From assembly GCF_034424625.1 (NCBI RefSeq), contig NZ_CP139977.1, positions 376,277 to 440,276 of the forward strand: a stretch of 64,000 nucleotides of DNA. Reading direction: 5' to 3'. A model generated the notes under the pieces. It worked only from the letters and a program-made list of their open reading frames with translations, did no database searches and was not told where the DNA came from. This DNA comes from Janthinobacterium lividum (GTDB lineage: Bacteria > Pseudomonadota > Gammaproteobacteria > Burkholderiales > Burkholderiaceae_D). Shown in pieces: positions 27,849 through 36,478 of the stretch (the first letter of the stretch is position 1; every line of letters starts with the position of its first letter). The position numbers were made by a program, and so were the translations under genes.

Positions 27849-28802
27849 TTACTTAGGCGGCAAACCGTGACGCTCCACCCGGGGTGCGTTTGCCTGCGAA
27901 TAGTGGATCGTCACACTTTCACTGTGTGCATAGATGGGAGGCTCGTTGCCGGCCCCTTTGATACCCGTGTCGAGCATGAGCCGGTCGTGGATCACGGCCT
28001 GTTTGGTCGTGTCGTCCAGCTGGGTCAGGAAGTAGGTGGTCATCGAAAGTATCGCGCCCCTGTAGGTGCCGTGGAGCTCGTCTACGTCGCCAACCTGATA
28101 TCCGACTTTATCGAGATCGGCGATCAGTTGGTCCAGTTCCCGTTCGCGTTGCTGTAGCGGATGGACCAGGCGTTGGATGACCCAATCCTTCACATCCGGT
28201 GAGATTGAGAACTGCCCATCGCGCTCGATAACGGCCTGCAGCTTGGGCTTCTCGAAATCGACGGAGTTATCGTAGATGTAGACGGCATCGGCAATCTCGG
28301 CCGCGCGCGGGAGCAGCGCGAGCGTGCGGTGGTAGCGTTCCCGCACTTTATCGGGCGCGACGTAGTGCCCCGTAGTCGTGCCAGTTTCGTAGCGCAGCGT
28401 CACTCGATCGACGTTCTTTTCCGGGTCGTCGGTGGTGATGAAGGTCAGGAACAGGCGGTAGTCTTGCTCCTTAAGCATCAGCATTTCGTTGATGCGCGAC
28501 GGATGGGACATGACGGTCTCGAAGGCAAACGGCAACTTGCTCTCGGTCGCTTCGGCACGGATGCGCATGGCGGCGCTCTGCGCGGCCTCGTCCCTGGCGT
28601 TCTGGTTCGGGAATTCGCCCTGCAGATCCTTGGCCACCTGGTCGGGGTTGATGAAGTAGGCCGGAAGAGGATAGACGCCCCTGACGGTCGCCAGACCTGT
28701 CTGCTTGATTTCGTCGATCAGCGAAGTCTTCCCAGACCCATTCGGACCGGCGAACACCACCACATGCAGATCGAGCACATTATCTTTTTTTTCGTTGGAC
28801 AT
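27849..28802 (-). CDS. Zeta-toxin-family kinase
   Basis: 317 residues. P-loop GPNGSGKTS near residue 20, FINPDQVAKDL (substrate aspartate region), FAFETVMSHPSR (glutamate of the zeta family) and the following FLTFITTDDPE strand. Zeta/PezT toxins phosphorylate UDP-N-acetylglucosamine or, in other members, related small molecules, stopping growth. The upstream gene on the same strand is the likely antitoxin. The start lies directly after a transcription terminator and has no evident Shine-Dalgarno site, which should keep toxin levels low. Confidence 0.88.
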   Translation of the reverse strand: MSNEKKDNVLDLHVVVFAGPNGSGKTSLIDEIKQTGLATVRGVYPLPAYFINPDQVAKDLQGEFPNQNARDEAAQSAAMRIRAEATESKLPFAFETVMSHPSRINEMLMLKEQDYRLFLTFITTDDPEKNVDRVTLRYETGTTTGHYVAPDKVRERYHRTLALLPRAAEIADAVYIYDNSVDFEKPKLQAVIERDGQFSISPDVKDWVIQRLVHPLQQRERELDQLIADLDKVGYQVGDVDELHGTYRGAILSMTTYFLTQLDDTTKQAVIHDRLMLDTGIKGAGNEPPIYAHSESVTIHYSQANAPRVERHGLPPK

Positions 28803-28806
28803 ATGA

Positions 28807-28830
28807 AAAACGCGGTCGAAGCCGCGTTTT
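28807..28830 (-). terminator. Intrinsic terminator between antitoxin and toxin
   Basis: On the minus strand AAAACGCGGCTTCGACCGCG followed by TTTTT: a 9-bp stem, small loop and T-run. It ends 4 bases before the toxin start, so most transcripts from the antitoxin promoter should stop before the toxin is made. Confidence 0.8.
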
Positions 28831-28848
28831 CAAGAAGGAGAAGGAAAA

Positions 28849-29091
28849 TTATTTAGCGTTGGACAAGCGTTTTCCGGCGAAGCTGGCTAGATCGAACGTG
28901 GTCGCCTTAGAAGCATCGCGCTTAGGGCCGTTGCCCATTGCGCGCAGCTTGACTTGGGCAAGCGTCTTGTCCATGTTGCCGGTGATCGCCTTGTCCCATT
29001 CCTGGACGGTGGCGCCGAGGAACGGGGCATCGCCCTTCAATACTGTTGGGGAGCTGAACCTACGTGCGCTAGTGCGAATTTTGAGTGTCAT
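28849..29091 (-). CDS. Putative antitoxin of the zeta-type pair
   Basis: 80 residues, basic N-terminus (MTLKIRTSARRFSSP), no transmembrane segment. A good ribosome binding site (AAGGGATAACATC before ATG). Position directly upstream of a zeta kinase, with a terminator between, argues for the antitoxin. I do not recognise an epsilon- or PezA-type fold, so it would be an unusual partner. Confidence 0.7.
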   Translation of the reverse strand: MTLKIRTSARRFSSPTVLKGDAPFLGATVQEWDKAITGNMDKTLAQVKLRAMGNGPKRDASKATTFDLASFAGKRLSNAK

Positions 29092-29182
29092 GATGTTATC
29101 CCTTCAACTTCCTTATACGGATCATTATAGTCCATTAACGCCAGCCCCTCTCACGAATGCATCAAGTGGGGCCAGTCGGCGC

Positions 29183-29260
29183 CTACGCCGGCTTCATGCT
29201 CTCGGAGGCCGGCTTGCCGCTGCGCTTGGTCCCGCCCCCAGCCTTCATCATCACTTTCAT
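29183..29260 (-). CDS. Possible 25-residue leader ORF upstream of the TA pair
   Basis: Reads MKVMMKAGGGTKRSGKPASE and five more residues, then TAG. It starts 11 bases downstream of a perfect 15-bp inverted repeat and points toward the antitoxin gene. GGTGG lies shortly before the start. Only its position supports it. Confidence 0.25.
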   Translation of the reverse strand: MKVMMKAGGGTKRSGKPASESMKPA

Positions 29261-29270
29261 ATCCACCCGC

Positions 29271-29306
29271 ATCTAGTCGTGATTAGTCTAGTAATCACGA
29301 CTAGAT
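29271..29306. repeat. Perfect 15-bp inverted repeat
   Basis: ATCTAGTCGTGATTA and its exact inverse TAATCACGACTAGAT with a 6-base centre. Lies 180 bases upstream of the putative antitoxin start. Symmetry and AT-rich centre fit an operator; no T-run follows on either strand. Confidence 0.75.
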
Positions 29307-29981
29307 TGCGGAAAAGGGTGCTCGGCACCTTTTAGTACCGTAACAGGACAAGCAGCAGCCTGCTCCGGTAGAAGTCGCATATTAGAGAGAACTCAACGTC
29401 TAACCCACACTATAGACAGAGAAAGGAGCCATTAGAGTCTGCCATTACAGCACAAGCAGCCGCAAGGCATTCCCATCGTTTTACTGCAGTGGTTTTAACC
29501 CCCACTATTGGATAAACAGCCAGTGATCGTACCTGCCGGGTACATCGCTTTCATTGGATTGCTTCCACTTCGCTTTACTCCCATCCCATTGACCAATCTT
29601 TTTGACCGCTTTGCGCTGATTTAGCCGCTGGGAATAAATCCCGGTGCTAGACAAGCCAGACGACTGTTTTAGCCGCCAGGTTCACGCTTGACTCCGACAC
29701 CAGTGCTTGAATTACTGCGCCATTGACATCGGCCAGGGATTTAACACATGGAAAACCCAGCAGAGGAATGCAGGTCGATTTTTCAGCATGATGTGTTGAG
29801 AGCTTGCACGGACAGCAAGTCGTGACAGTAGTTTTGAGTGGCACGCAGCCTGCGCAACCGCACAGGTAGTCGTGTGCGACGCCGGCCAAGTGATCAAGCC
29901 GAGGGCGGACGGCGAAGAAATTTAAAACCAGTAGCTGTAATAAGCGTACGGCCCATTTTTCAACCTTAAGGAGAGTACCCT
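29307..29981. other. 675-base stretch without a recognised gene
   Basis: Open frames at 29,647-29,897 on the minus strand have no domain and overlap each other. The segment probably contains decayed mobile sequence and the promoter of the small gene at 29,982. Confidence 0.4.
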
Positions 29982-30194
29982 ATGTCACAAAAAACGAAAC
30001 CATCCCCGCTCGCAAATGCCCTGGCAAATGCGCAAACCCTTATGAATTGCTACAAGGTTTTTAAGTACTTGACGGAGCAATTCATCGCGTCTGACATCGG
30101 CGGAAAGATGCTCATTGCCGCTACGCATCATGCACATACAATCCAAACCTGGGAAATCTGGCCTATCTTAGGTCAAATCATTACGGGAGGATGA
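29982..30194 (+). CDS. Small hypothetical protein
   Basis: 70 residues, preceded by TTAAGGAGAGTACCCT, a strong ribosome binding site at proper distance. No domain recognised; mixed helix-rich composition with one mildly hydrophobic end (WEIWPILGQIITGG). It runs into an IS66 transposase remnant, so its 3' end may have been altered by that insertion. Confidence 0.5.
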   Translation: MSQKTKPSPLANALANAQTLMNCYKVFKYLTEQFIASDIGGKMLIAATHHAHTIQTWEIWPILGQIITGG

Positions 30195-30220
30195 AGGGTA
30201 GTTGTCACTGCACGGGGCTC

Positions 30221-30409
30221 ATTGAACGCGCCGACAGTGGCGGCGAGCGCGCCGGCCTGATCTGCTCGTTGTTCGGGACGGCCAAGTTCAATGGTGTCAA
30301 TCCTGAGGCCTGGCTACGCCATGTGCTCGCGCGCATCGCTGACCACTGGGCCAACCGGGTCGACGAATTCCTATACTGGCACTTCGCCGCGCAGGTTCCA
30401 ACGGCTTGA
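30221..30409 (+). pseudogene. IS66-family TnpC C-terminal fragment
   Basis: SGGERAGLICSLFGTAKFNG followed by VNPEAWLRHVLARIADH and VDEFLYW is the typical end of an IS66 transposase. Only about 60 residues remain. Confidence 0.8.
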
Positions 30410-30513
30410 AACACCCCGCTTCCCTGCGGTGTGATGCCATCATCTCGCAATACCACGCTCAACTCAAGACGGCTCAGGCAAGACGCTTACGACAAGCCCA
30501 ACACATTTAACAT

Positions 30514-30819
30514 TTAACGCCTTTTCGCAAGAGCCTTGGAGCATTTATCATACATTTGTCTATATGCCGTTTTTGCAGAGATATTCTCATCGTAGACCCA
30601 CACCACGGTATTAAAGACGAACGGTGTAGCAGCGTCTCCCTTTTCGAGCTTGCCTTCCTGAACCAAACGTCGGAGTAGAGCGTCGCGCGCTATTCCAGCA
30701 TCTCGCTGCTCGGCAGAGGTTTTGGCTAGCGTTGCCATCGTTTTGCATATTCCATCATCGGCCCAAGCACTTGAGACAAGTGTCATTGCCGAAACAACTA
30801 ATAATATCCTCTTGAACAT
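30514..30819 (-). CDS. Small exported protein
   Basis: 101 residues from the ATG at 30,819. Signal peptide MFKRILLVVSAMTLVSSAWA with a probable cut after AWA. The mature part (about 80 residues) has two cysteines (DGICKTM and YDKCSKA) that could form a disulphide in the periplasm. Family not recognised. Repeat copy 5 starts 29 bases upstream, so its promoter must lie within or next to that repeat. Confidence 0.65.
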   Translation of the reverse strand: MFKRILLVVSAMTLVSSAWADDGICKTMATLAKTSAEQRDAGIARDALLRRLVQEGKLEKGDAATPFVFNTVVWVYDENISAKTAYRQMYDKCSKALAKRR

Positions 30820-30847
30820 ACATTTCCTTTTTGTCACATAGGAGATA

Positions 30848-31325
30848 TGAATAGCCACCAGTAGCTAAGACACTTCTGACCCACAGTTCTTGAAAGATGA
30901 AAAACCGATAGATCGTGTTGGGCATGGACGTCCTGCCATGCACCTGATGTGCGATCTCGTAGCTGTTTGCCCCGACGACGATGTCGGGGCTGGCCAGTCT
31001 ATCCCCTGCCCTGCTGAGACTCATGCCGCGTGCTAGCAAAGCAGGCCATCCCTAGCCATAACTGCCGGCGAAGGATGGCATAGCTGACCACGGCAACAGC
31101 AGAGCGCCTGCTTCTGAGCGCTACCTCGGCACAGTTGGCTACGATAGACTGGCCCGCCATCTGTTTCGTGCGCTCGGCCAGATCGGGGACTTTGCGCGCT
31201 GGCAGTTGAGTTGCGCTCATGGCCAGCGCGACATGGCACCAGACGGTGTCACGCCAAAACAGAAGCTTGCCGTGGTCGCTGAACCTCGGCTTTTAGCGCG
31301 CTCTAAAAATGGGGGGATTACCGAG
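30848..31325 (+). repeat. Dispersed island repeat, copy 5 (full length, tail type A)
   Basis: About 478 bases, from TGAATAGCCACCAGTAGC to TTTTAGCGCGCTCTAAAAAT followed by GGGGGGATTACCG. Its core hairpin region has changed (CCCCGACGACGATGTCGGGG), creating an alternative 7-bp stem at the same place. Matches copies 11 and 12 along its length. Confidence 0.88.
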
Positions 31326-31343
31326 CCGGTAAATTTTTCCTAG

Positions 31344-32033
31344 CTACGTCGGATTCCTTTCATTTGCTGTAGTCATTGGCAGGCAATCTGCGAAGGCGAT
31401 ATACAGTTTTGTAACTTGATTCATACGCTGCTGCTCGCCTGTCAGCACCGCCAGGATACGATAGGCAAGATGACTGTGAGCATTGGCAAACTTGAGTATC
31501 TTTTCCGCCAGTGGCAGAGGAAAACCTTCCTTTGTGCGGCTGAGCGGATGAATGCCGGTGTGCACGAACGAATTCAGCGCATGGCGTGAGTATTGGTTGA
31601 ACTCCATCAGTGGCTGTGTGAGTCCGGCGGGACCAGACTTTTGTACTGCTGCCAGCATATCAAGGTATCCTGGTAGCCCCTTGGCTGCTTGCTCAGCCTC
31701 ATTTTCTAAAGGTCGTGCCAGCTTTTCCACCTGGAGGGGTGTAGCCGCGAAAAGCAGCCATGCTGCTTTGAGAAGCGCTTCGTTCTGCAGGCGCAATAGC
31801 GCAGCGCCAGTATTTGGCGCCCCAATCTCAAATGCTTTCCTGAGCACCGATCCGTGTTCCAGGGAGACCATGGCCGCAGTGGCTACGAGTTCCAACTTAG
31901 GGCTGCTATCAGCCAATCGTAGTTCCAGTTCAGGAAATTCTGCGAGCAGTGCAAGTTCAAACTCTGCCGAGCGCTGCAAGAGGGTTTCGATATTAGGTGA
32001 CATAGATGGCAGAATGAGGAGGTTCATGCGCAT
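31344..32033 (-). CDS. Uncharacterised conserved helical protein (DUF6988-like)
   Basis: About 229 residues, predicted all-helical. The segment FNQYSRHALNSFVHTGIHPL and the end AHSHLAYRILAVLTGEQQRM recall a family of bacterial proteins of unknown function (I believe DUF6988, not certain). An internal ATG at 32,003 could be the true start; neither has a clear Shine-Dalgarno site. It forms a single-gene cassette between repeat copies 5 and 6. Confidence 0.6.
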   Translation of the reverse strand: MRMNLLILPSMSPNIETLLQRSAEFELALLAEFPELELRLADSSPKLELVATAAMVSLEHGSVLRKAFEIGAPNTGAALLRLQNEALLKAAWLLFAATPLQVEKLARPLENEAEQAAKGLPGYLDMLAAVQKSGPAGLTQPLMEFNQYSRHALNSFVHTGIHPLSRTKEGFPLPLAEKILKFANAHSHLAYRILAVLTGEQQRMNQVTKLYIAFADCLPMTTANERNPT

Positions 32034-32096
32034 CAAAGGGCGCTATGGAGTAGCTATCGTAACGCAAATATATTTAATGTGGCCGTCCCTCTCCAT

Positions 32097-32285
32097 TGAT
32101 CGCCACCAGCAGCTTAAACTCTCCTGATCCATAGTTCTAAAAAGATGATGAACGGATGGATCGGTATGGGGCCACCGGTGTTCGGCCAGGCGCCTGGTTG
32201 CGATCTCGTAACTGCCTGACCCAACGACAAGATCGGGCACGAGCCGTCTGTCCCCCTGCCCATTGCTTCATCACGCGCTGAGCTA
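32097..32285 (+). repeat. Dispersed island repeat, copy 6 (tail missing)
   Basis: Left end and both hairpins are present (CCAGGCGCCTGG also forms a small stem). Homology ends near 32,285 at the border of an IS481 transposase fragment. Confidence 0.82.
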
Positions 32286-32295
32286 ACCGACAAAA

Positions 32296-32677
32296 GCGGC
32301 GTCGACCTCTGCGCCGGCTCAAGCTGGGCTCGCCGATCAGGATCATCAAACTGCTGACCAACAACGGTTCGCAATTCACCGACCGCTTCGCCACAAAAGA
32401 CAGGAAGCCCAGTGGCCAGCACGCATTCGATAAAGTCTGCGTTAGCTTGGGCATCGAACACCGCCCAGCACCGCCCCGGCGTCCGCAAACGAATGGCATG
32501 GTCGAGCGAGTCAATGACCGTATCAGCGAGCTCTTGCAGCAGACCCGATTCGACAGTCGTGCTGATCTGGAGACGACCTTGTTCAACTATTTAAAGTTTT
32601 ACAACCACCACATTCCACAACGGGCCATCGGTGCAAAAACGCTCATCCAGGCGCTGAAAGAATGGCAGAAAAAGTAG
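32296..32677 (+). pseudogene. IS481-family transposase C-terminal fragment
   Basis: About 126 residues of an integrase-core transposase: IKLLTNNGSQFTDRF, SLGIEHRPAPPRRPQTNGMV, ERVNDRI and FYNHHIPQRAIG. The second catalytic aspartate (usually TDNG) is changed to asparagine (TNNG) and the N-terminus is missing, so it is inactive. Confidence 0.85.
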
Positions 32678-33267
32678 CCGGACCCATTCGTGAAGCGCGT
32701 TTATGATCAAACGGGACTGGACACATAGGCTGTGTCTGGCGAATCAGGGGGCTATTTCCCCCCCATCATTTCCGCGATGTATCGGTGGCTCAGCAGGTAG
32801 GCCGCATACCAGTGGATGCTGACCAAAATAAAGTCGATGGGGACGCGCGCTCCTTTCAAGCTGAACATTCCGTGTCACTATGGTTTGATAGCAGCGTACT
32901 CGAGGCAGCCGCCTCATCTTCAATGCGACAGAACCTCGTGGGGTAGTCGATTTGGATTTGGCATGTCGAGGTATGCGCGGGAGGGCGCCTCGGCGTACCC
33001 GCGTTAATGCGTGACGATGTGATCGGTCGGCGGGGCGTGACCAGCGTAAAGCTGGTCGCACCCATAGTTCCAGAGATGGGACGGTCGAAGCGTCGAAGTA
33101 GGCCGCGTGCCCGTCTCTTACTAAGGCCGTATCAAATCCGGTCAGCGTGCAGCTACTGCAGATTAGGACGCTGTACCAAAGGCCAATTGACTTGACCTTG
33201 TTGTCGAACAGTGATTATCCCCTGCATGGCAGGATATTTTCGTACCATCGAAGTGAGTTATCCTTCG
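32678..33267. other. 590-base stretch without a recognised gene
   Basis: No coding region that I can support. It lies between the IS481 fragment and the 3' end of the T6SS effector cassette and probably holds debris from earlier insertions. Confidence 0.45.
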
Positions 33268-33999
33268 TCAAATATCGACATAACGAGGCAGCAAGTCCTG
33301 ATCGACCAGGCGAATTTCAATGGTATTGGCGATCTTGACGTGCTCAGGATTCTCATCATTGAAAGGCTCGTCGGTGACACTCACGATGATGGTGCCGATC
33401 TGCCTGTCTTTACCTTGCTCATCCATCGCCATCACGGGCACTAAAGCGCGTGCCTCTGGCACCTGTTGGACCGTGAGTATGCGCGGCAGGTACAACATCC
33501 AGCCAACACCGGGACGATCCTTGAAGACCTGTTTTTTAAAATACTGATTACGTGCAACCGTAATCAATACCGGCCGCAGGGACCTCGCGATAATGGACAG
33601 CATCTCTTTCACGCCATCAATACCAAGCCGTTTTGCGCCGACGCCTTGATCGCTGATTTCCAGACTCCTAGAGGGCCACTCACTGTCGCTGAACCCAAGC
33701 GCAATACTCGCGCCCTCGCCGTCTCCGAGTTCGCCATTCCAAGCACTGAGATATCGAAATTTCTCATCCTTAAACTCGGCCTCGAGTACGGCTTCGGCCG
33801 CAGTAGTAAGCTCTCCCGAGGCATCGAAAACAGGATACAGAAACGACTCTGCTTCTGTCTCTTTCGACAGAAACCAGTTCTTTCCAAACGCCTCAGTTTT
33901 TTGCAAGAAGCGGACAATCGTCGCGATTTTTTGGACGGAAGGTCGGAACGCAATGGATGTGTTCGCTGCATCGCGTTTGAACAAGGATTTTATTATCAT
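33268..33999 (-). CDS. Immunity protein, TsiT / Imm52-like
   Basis: 243 residues from the ATG at 33,999 (an upstream in-frame ATG at 34,038 overlaps the toxin gene). Visible: FLQKTEAFGKNWFLSKETEA near the N-terminus and GEGASIALGFSDSEW in the middle, patterns I associate with the Imm52 family. Last gene of the cassette, 4 bases after the Tox-REase-5 stop, in the place of TsiT in the P. aeruginosa PA3904-PA3908 locus. Expected to bind and block the toxin in the cytoplasm. Confidence 0.75.
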   Translation of the reverse strand: MIIKSLFKRDAANTSIAFRPSVQKIATIVRFLQKTEAFGKNWFLSKETEAESFLYPVFDASGELTTAAEAVLEAEFKDEKFRYLSAWNGELGDGEGASIALGFSDSEWPSRSLEISDQGVGAKRLGIDGVKEMLSIIARSLRPVLITVARNQYFKKQVFKDRPGVGWMLYLPRILTVQQVPEARALVPVMAMDEQGKDRQIGTIIVSVTDEPFNDENPEHVKIANTIEIRLVDQDLLPRYVDI

Positions 34000-34003
34000 A
34001 ATA

Positions 34004-34591
34004 TTATGGAGTGTAATAAGTGGTAATACCCAATGCACTTAGACTGGGCAGCATGTGTTCATACGCGAGTGGCGTTTGAAAGTACCAGCTAAGCGAGGCT
34101 GGAGGGTTATTTTTGACAATATTGGACTGAGCGGTGGCCTGTTTCAATACCATGTTCTGGAAGATACTTTTTTGAAAATCGTATCTAAGTTCACCGTTTT
34201 CCTTAAAAAACTGGTCATAATCTGCTTTTGCTTCCTGCAACAAGCACAGGCGGGATTGGAAGCCGTCAAAGTCCTTTCCTTCAAACACCCATTCCATGCC
34301 AATCAGGAAGCCAGTAATCCGGGCTTGGTAATCGCGTGCGGCTGGCGACATGCTGTGTGGAACAGCCATAAGCGTCCCCTTGTCTGGCGGGCACCGACAT
34401 CTTTCTTTGGTATCGCTTCGCGTCTCGGCACGCGCGAGGGGGGTGACGCGGGCGTCTTTTGCCTCTTCTGCCTCTTTTTTGCGTTTGCGCAATGCCTCGT
34501 CCGTGATCACGGCTCCTGCGGCGGCGACACCCAAGGCTAACAAAATTTTCTCCACGACTGCTGGTATCACCAATATCGGTAGCGCGCCCAT
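34004..34591 (-). CDS. T6SS effector with Tox-REase-5 nuclease domain (TseT-like)
   Basis: 195 residues. The N-terminus is hydrophobic (LPILVIPAVVEKILLALGVA, then AAGAVI), a possible membrane-crossing segment. The C-terminal two thirds match Tox-REase-5: CRCPPDKGTLMAVPHSMSPA, ARDYQARITGF, WVFEGKDFDGFQ, then CLLQEAKADYDQFF with the E-x-K pair of the nuclease core and SWYFQTPLAYEHM. This domain is used by TseT, a nuclease delivered by the H2-T6SS. The gene follows its co-chaperone gene by 2 bases and precedes the immunity gene by 4. Confidence 0.9.
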   Translation of the reverse strand: MGALPILVIPAVVEKILLALGVAAAGAVITDEALRKRKKEAEEAKDARVTPLARAETRSDTKERCRCPPDKGTLMAVPHSMSPAARDYQARITGFLIGMEWVFEGKDFDGFQSRLCLLQEAKADYDQFFKENGELRYDFQKSIFQNMVLKQATAQSNIVKNNPPASLSWYFQTPLAYEHMLPSLSALGITTYYTP

Positions 34592-34593
34592 TA

Positions 34594-34938
34594 TTACTCA
34601 CCTTCCAGTTTTTTATCCATTACAGCGATCAGTTCGTCGAACCGCTGCTCCGGCGTGGCGCCGGGCTTGCGCAGGTAGGTATCGACCAGCGGGTCGTCAT
34701 GGATCCCGGGTGCGTCGGCTGACAAGTACATCAGATGTACGATATGCGGCGTGGACCTGAAACCGATTCGAATGGCGTAGGTGTACGCCGCCAGCATGCG
34801 CTCGATCACGGTCGCCCGGCCTGGCTGGCTTGCCATGTCGGCACGCTTGGCCAAAAATTGGTCCGCCACTGCGATGACGAAATCGCTCATGTCGCCCGTC
34901 TGGACGGCACGCCATTGCTCCTCGCTAAACGTCAGCAT
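34594..34938 (-). CDS. T6SS effector co-chaperone (co-TecT-like)
   Basis: 114 residues, helical, no signal peptide. Its position between a DUF4123 chaperone (14-base overlap) and a Tox-REase-5 toxin is the same as that of the co-chaperone PA3906 in the TseT locus, which modulates release of the effector from the chaperone. Assignment is by gene order and size; similarity of the sequence itself is not something I can confirm by eye. Confidence 0.65.
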   Translation of the reverse strand: MLTFSEEQWRAVQTGDMSDFVIAVADQFLAKRADMASQPGRATVIERMLAAYTYAIRIGFRSTPHIVHLMYLSADAPGIHDDPLVDTYLRKPGATPEQRFDELIAVMDKKLEGE

Positions 34939-35434
34939 CGCGCCTCCCTATGATTGCCCGCTTGCCGTCGAGCAGCAAGTGCCATTCGTGAATATGACCA
35001 AACATCGCCTCCCGCTGTGCCGGCTCAAGTATTTGTGCCAGCTTCACCAGCACGCGCGGATCCCAAAAGCGCAGCAGCGCTGCGCGGCCATCCGGTAGCC
35101 GTGTTTCCAAGTGTAGTTGCAGCAACTGCGCCAGGCCACCAAGGTCCTGCACGGCGAACAGCCAGGTAACGGAAGGTGTTTCTTGCTCCAGTGCGGCCAG
35201 GTCTCCAAGAAACGAAGGCGCTGCTCCCGCCACGTCGACCAACCAGGGGCCTGCATGCGCGAGCGCAGCGTCGGGTGTGCCGGTAAATAGCGGGTAGCGC
35301 GTCCCATCTTCCGTCATGCGCGTTTGGCGGTGTGTCTCATATTGAACACCGTCGACCAGTGCGTATAAGCACAGCGCCGAGTGATGTTGCTGAAGTTGCT
35401 TCAGGCGTTCCAGGACGTCAATCAATATTGTCAC
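34925..35434 (-). CDS. DUF4123 T6SS adaptor/chaperone (Tap, TecT-like)
   Basis: 169 residues from the GTG at 35,434, whose last two bases overlap the PAAR stop (GTGA). DUF4123 features: LYALVDGVQYE near the N-terminus, GPWLVDV, then TWLFAVQDL and LLRFWDPRVLVKL. DUF4123 proteins load effectors onto PAAR or VgrG. It sits directly after the PAAR gene and before the co-chaperone, exactly as TecT does. Confidence 0.9.
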   Translation of the reverse strand: MTILIDVLERLKQLQQHHSALCLYALVDGVQYETHRQTRMTEDGTRYPLFTGTPDAALAHAGPWLVDVAGAAPSFLGDLAALEQETPSVTWLFAVQDLGGLAQLLQLHLETRLPDGRAALLRFWDPRVLVKLAQILEPAQREAMFGHIHEWHLLLDGKRAIIGRRDADV

Positions 35435-35847
35435 TCCCTGATAACGGTGGTCGCGCCAGCGGCGGCAGCGGACAGCAAGCATTCGAGGCAAATGCCGGAG
35501 TCGGTATTTGCGGCGATGTTGCCGGCGGTTTCCATCACGTCATTGTCGTCGACATCAGCCGGGTCGCCCACGCTGGACTGGTCCAACCAGATCGTCGTGA
35601 TTTGGCCGGAAATCAGTTTTGCACCGCAAGCGGTCGAATCCATGTGACGCGCATAACCGTTGCCACTGCCGTCTACCAGGTCGCTCGGCCCGGACGTGAT
35701 GGGGAACGTGCCCTTGCATTTGGGGCATACCGTCATGTCGCCGAAGCGCGCTACGTTCTTGCCATTGATGTCGACCGTGAGATCGGCGCTGATAACCGTG
35801 CCACCATGACTGGTCTTGTCGCCCATGACAATGAGAGGTCTACTCAA
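35431..35847 (-). CDS. PAAR-domain T6SS spike-tip protein
   Basis: 138 residues. The PAAR repeat fold is visible: GDKTSHGGTVISADLTVDIN, VARFGDMTVCPKCKGTFPI with metal-binding His/Cys positions, and HMDSTACGAKLISGQ. The C-terminal extension of about 45 residues (ICLECLLSAAAAGATTVI) is not a toxin and may be the adaptor-binding tail. First gene of the five-gene cassette. No T6SS structural genes lie in the window, so the apparatus must be elsewhere. Confidence 0.93.
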   Translation of the reverse strand: MSRPLIVMGDKTSHGGTVISADLTVDINGKNVARFGDMTVCPKCKGTFPITSGPSDLVDGSGNGYARHMDSTACGAKLISGQITTIWLDQSSVGDPADVDDNDVMETAGNIAANTDSGICLECLLSAAAAGATTVIRE

Positions 35848-36025
35848 ATGATGCTCCTGAATGGGTGCTGCAACGCAATAAGTTGCATTTATAGCATACT
35901 TTCCAGATACGTCAGGTATGCACGATTCAAAATGAATAATAATAATTCGGTTGGATCGGAGCGCAATGAGCTTTTCTTTGTTCTAAATGCGAATTGGGAC
36001 ATTGATGCCGATGTAAAAGGTAGAC

Positions 36026-36396
36026 TGAATCGCCACCAGTACCTTAGACTCACCTGATCCATAGTTCTTTAAAAATGAAAAAGTGATGGATCATGTAAGT
36101 GACCTGGGAATCCTGCCAAGCACCTGGTGCGCGATCTCGTAGCCGCCTGATCCAACGACGAGATCGAGGCCGACCTGCCAATCCCCTGCCATATAGGGAC
36201 TCTTGCCGCGCTGAAGTCATAGTTGCTTGAGCTTCGGTGGATTCCACCATGAACTCTTTCGTGGCTAAAACTCTACAACGTTAATCCCGGGTTTCGCGGA
36301 GCGCGGAGCAATCAATTCGAGTGCTCTTTTGCATCATTTCCGCTCTACAACGATGCATTTAAGTTAAAGTGTTGCGTTGAACGATTGAGTCCGCAG
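36026..36396 (+). repeat. Dispersed island repeat, copy 7 (tail type B)
   Basis: Complete from TGAATCGCCACCAGTACC to the IS30-like end near 36,396. More diverged than copies 3 and 9 in the middle but with the same tail, including the CATTTAAGTTAAAGTGTTGC stretch. Confidence 0.88.
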
Positions 36397-36478
36397 CCAG
36401 GAGCGGACAGTGACCGCGCCCAGCTAGAGCTGCGATGTGCTACCGCGTTGGACCTCAAGCGACACGAAAAGGATGATG

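Noticed and set aside
32744..33195. Overlapping short frames on both strands after the IS481 fragment
   Set aside because: They have no domain or start signals and the region looks like decayed sequence.
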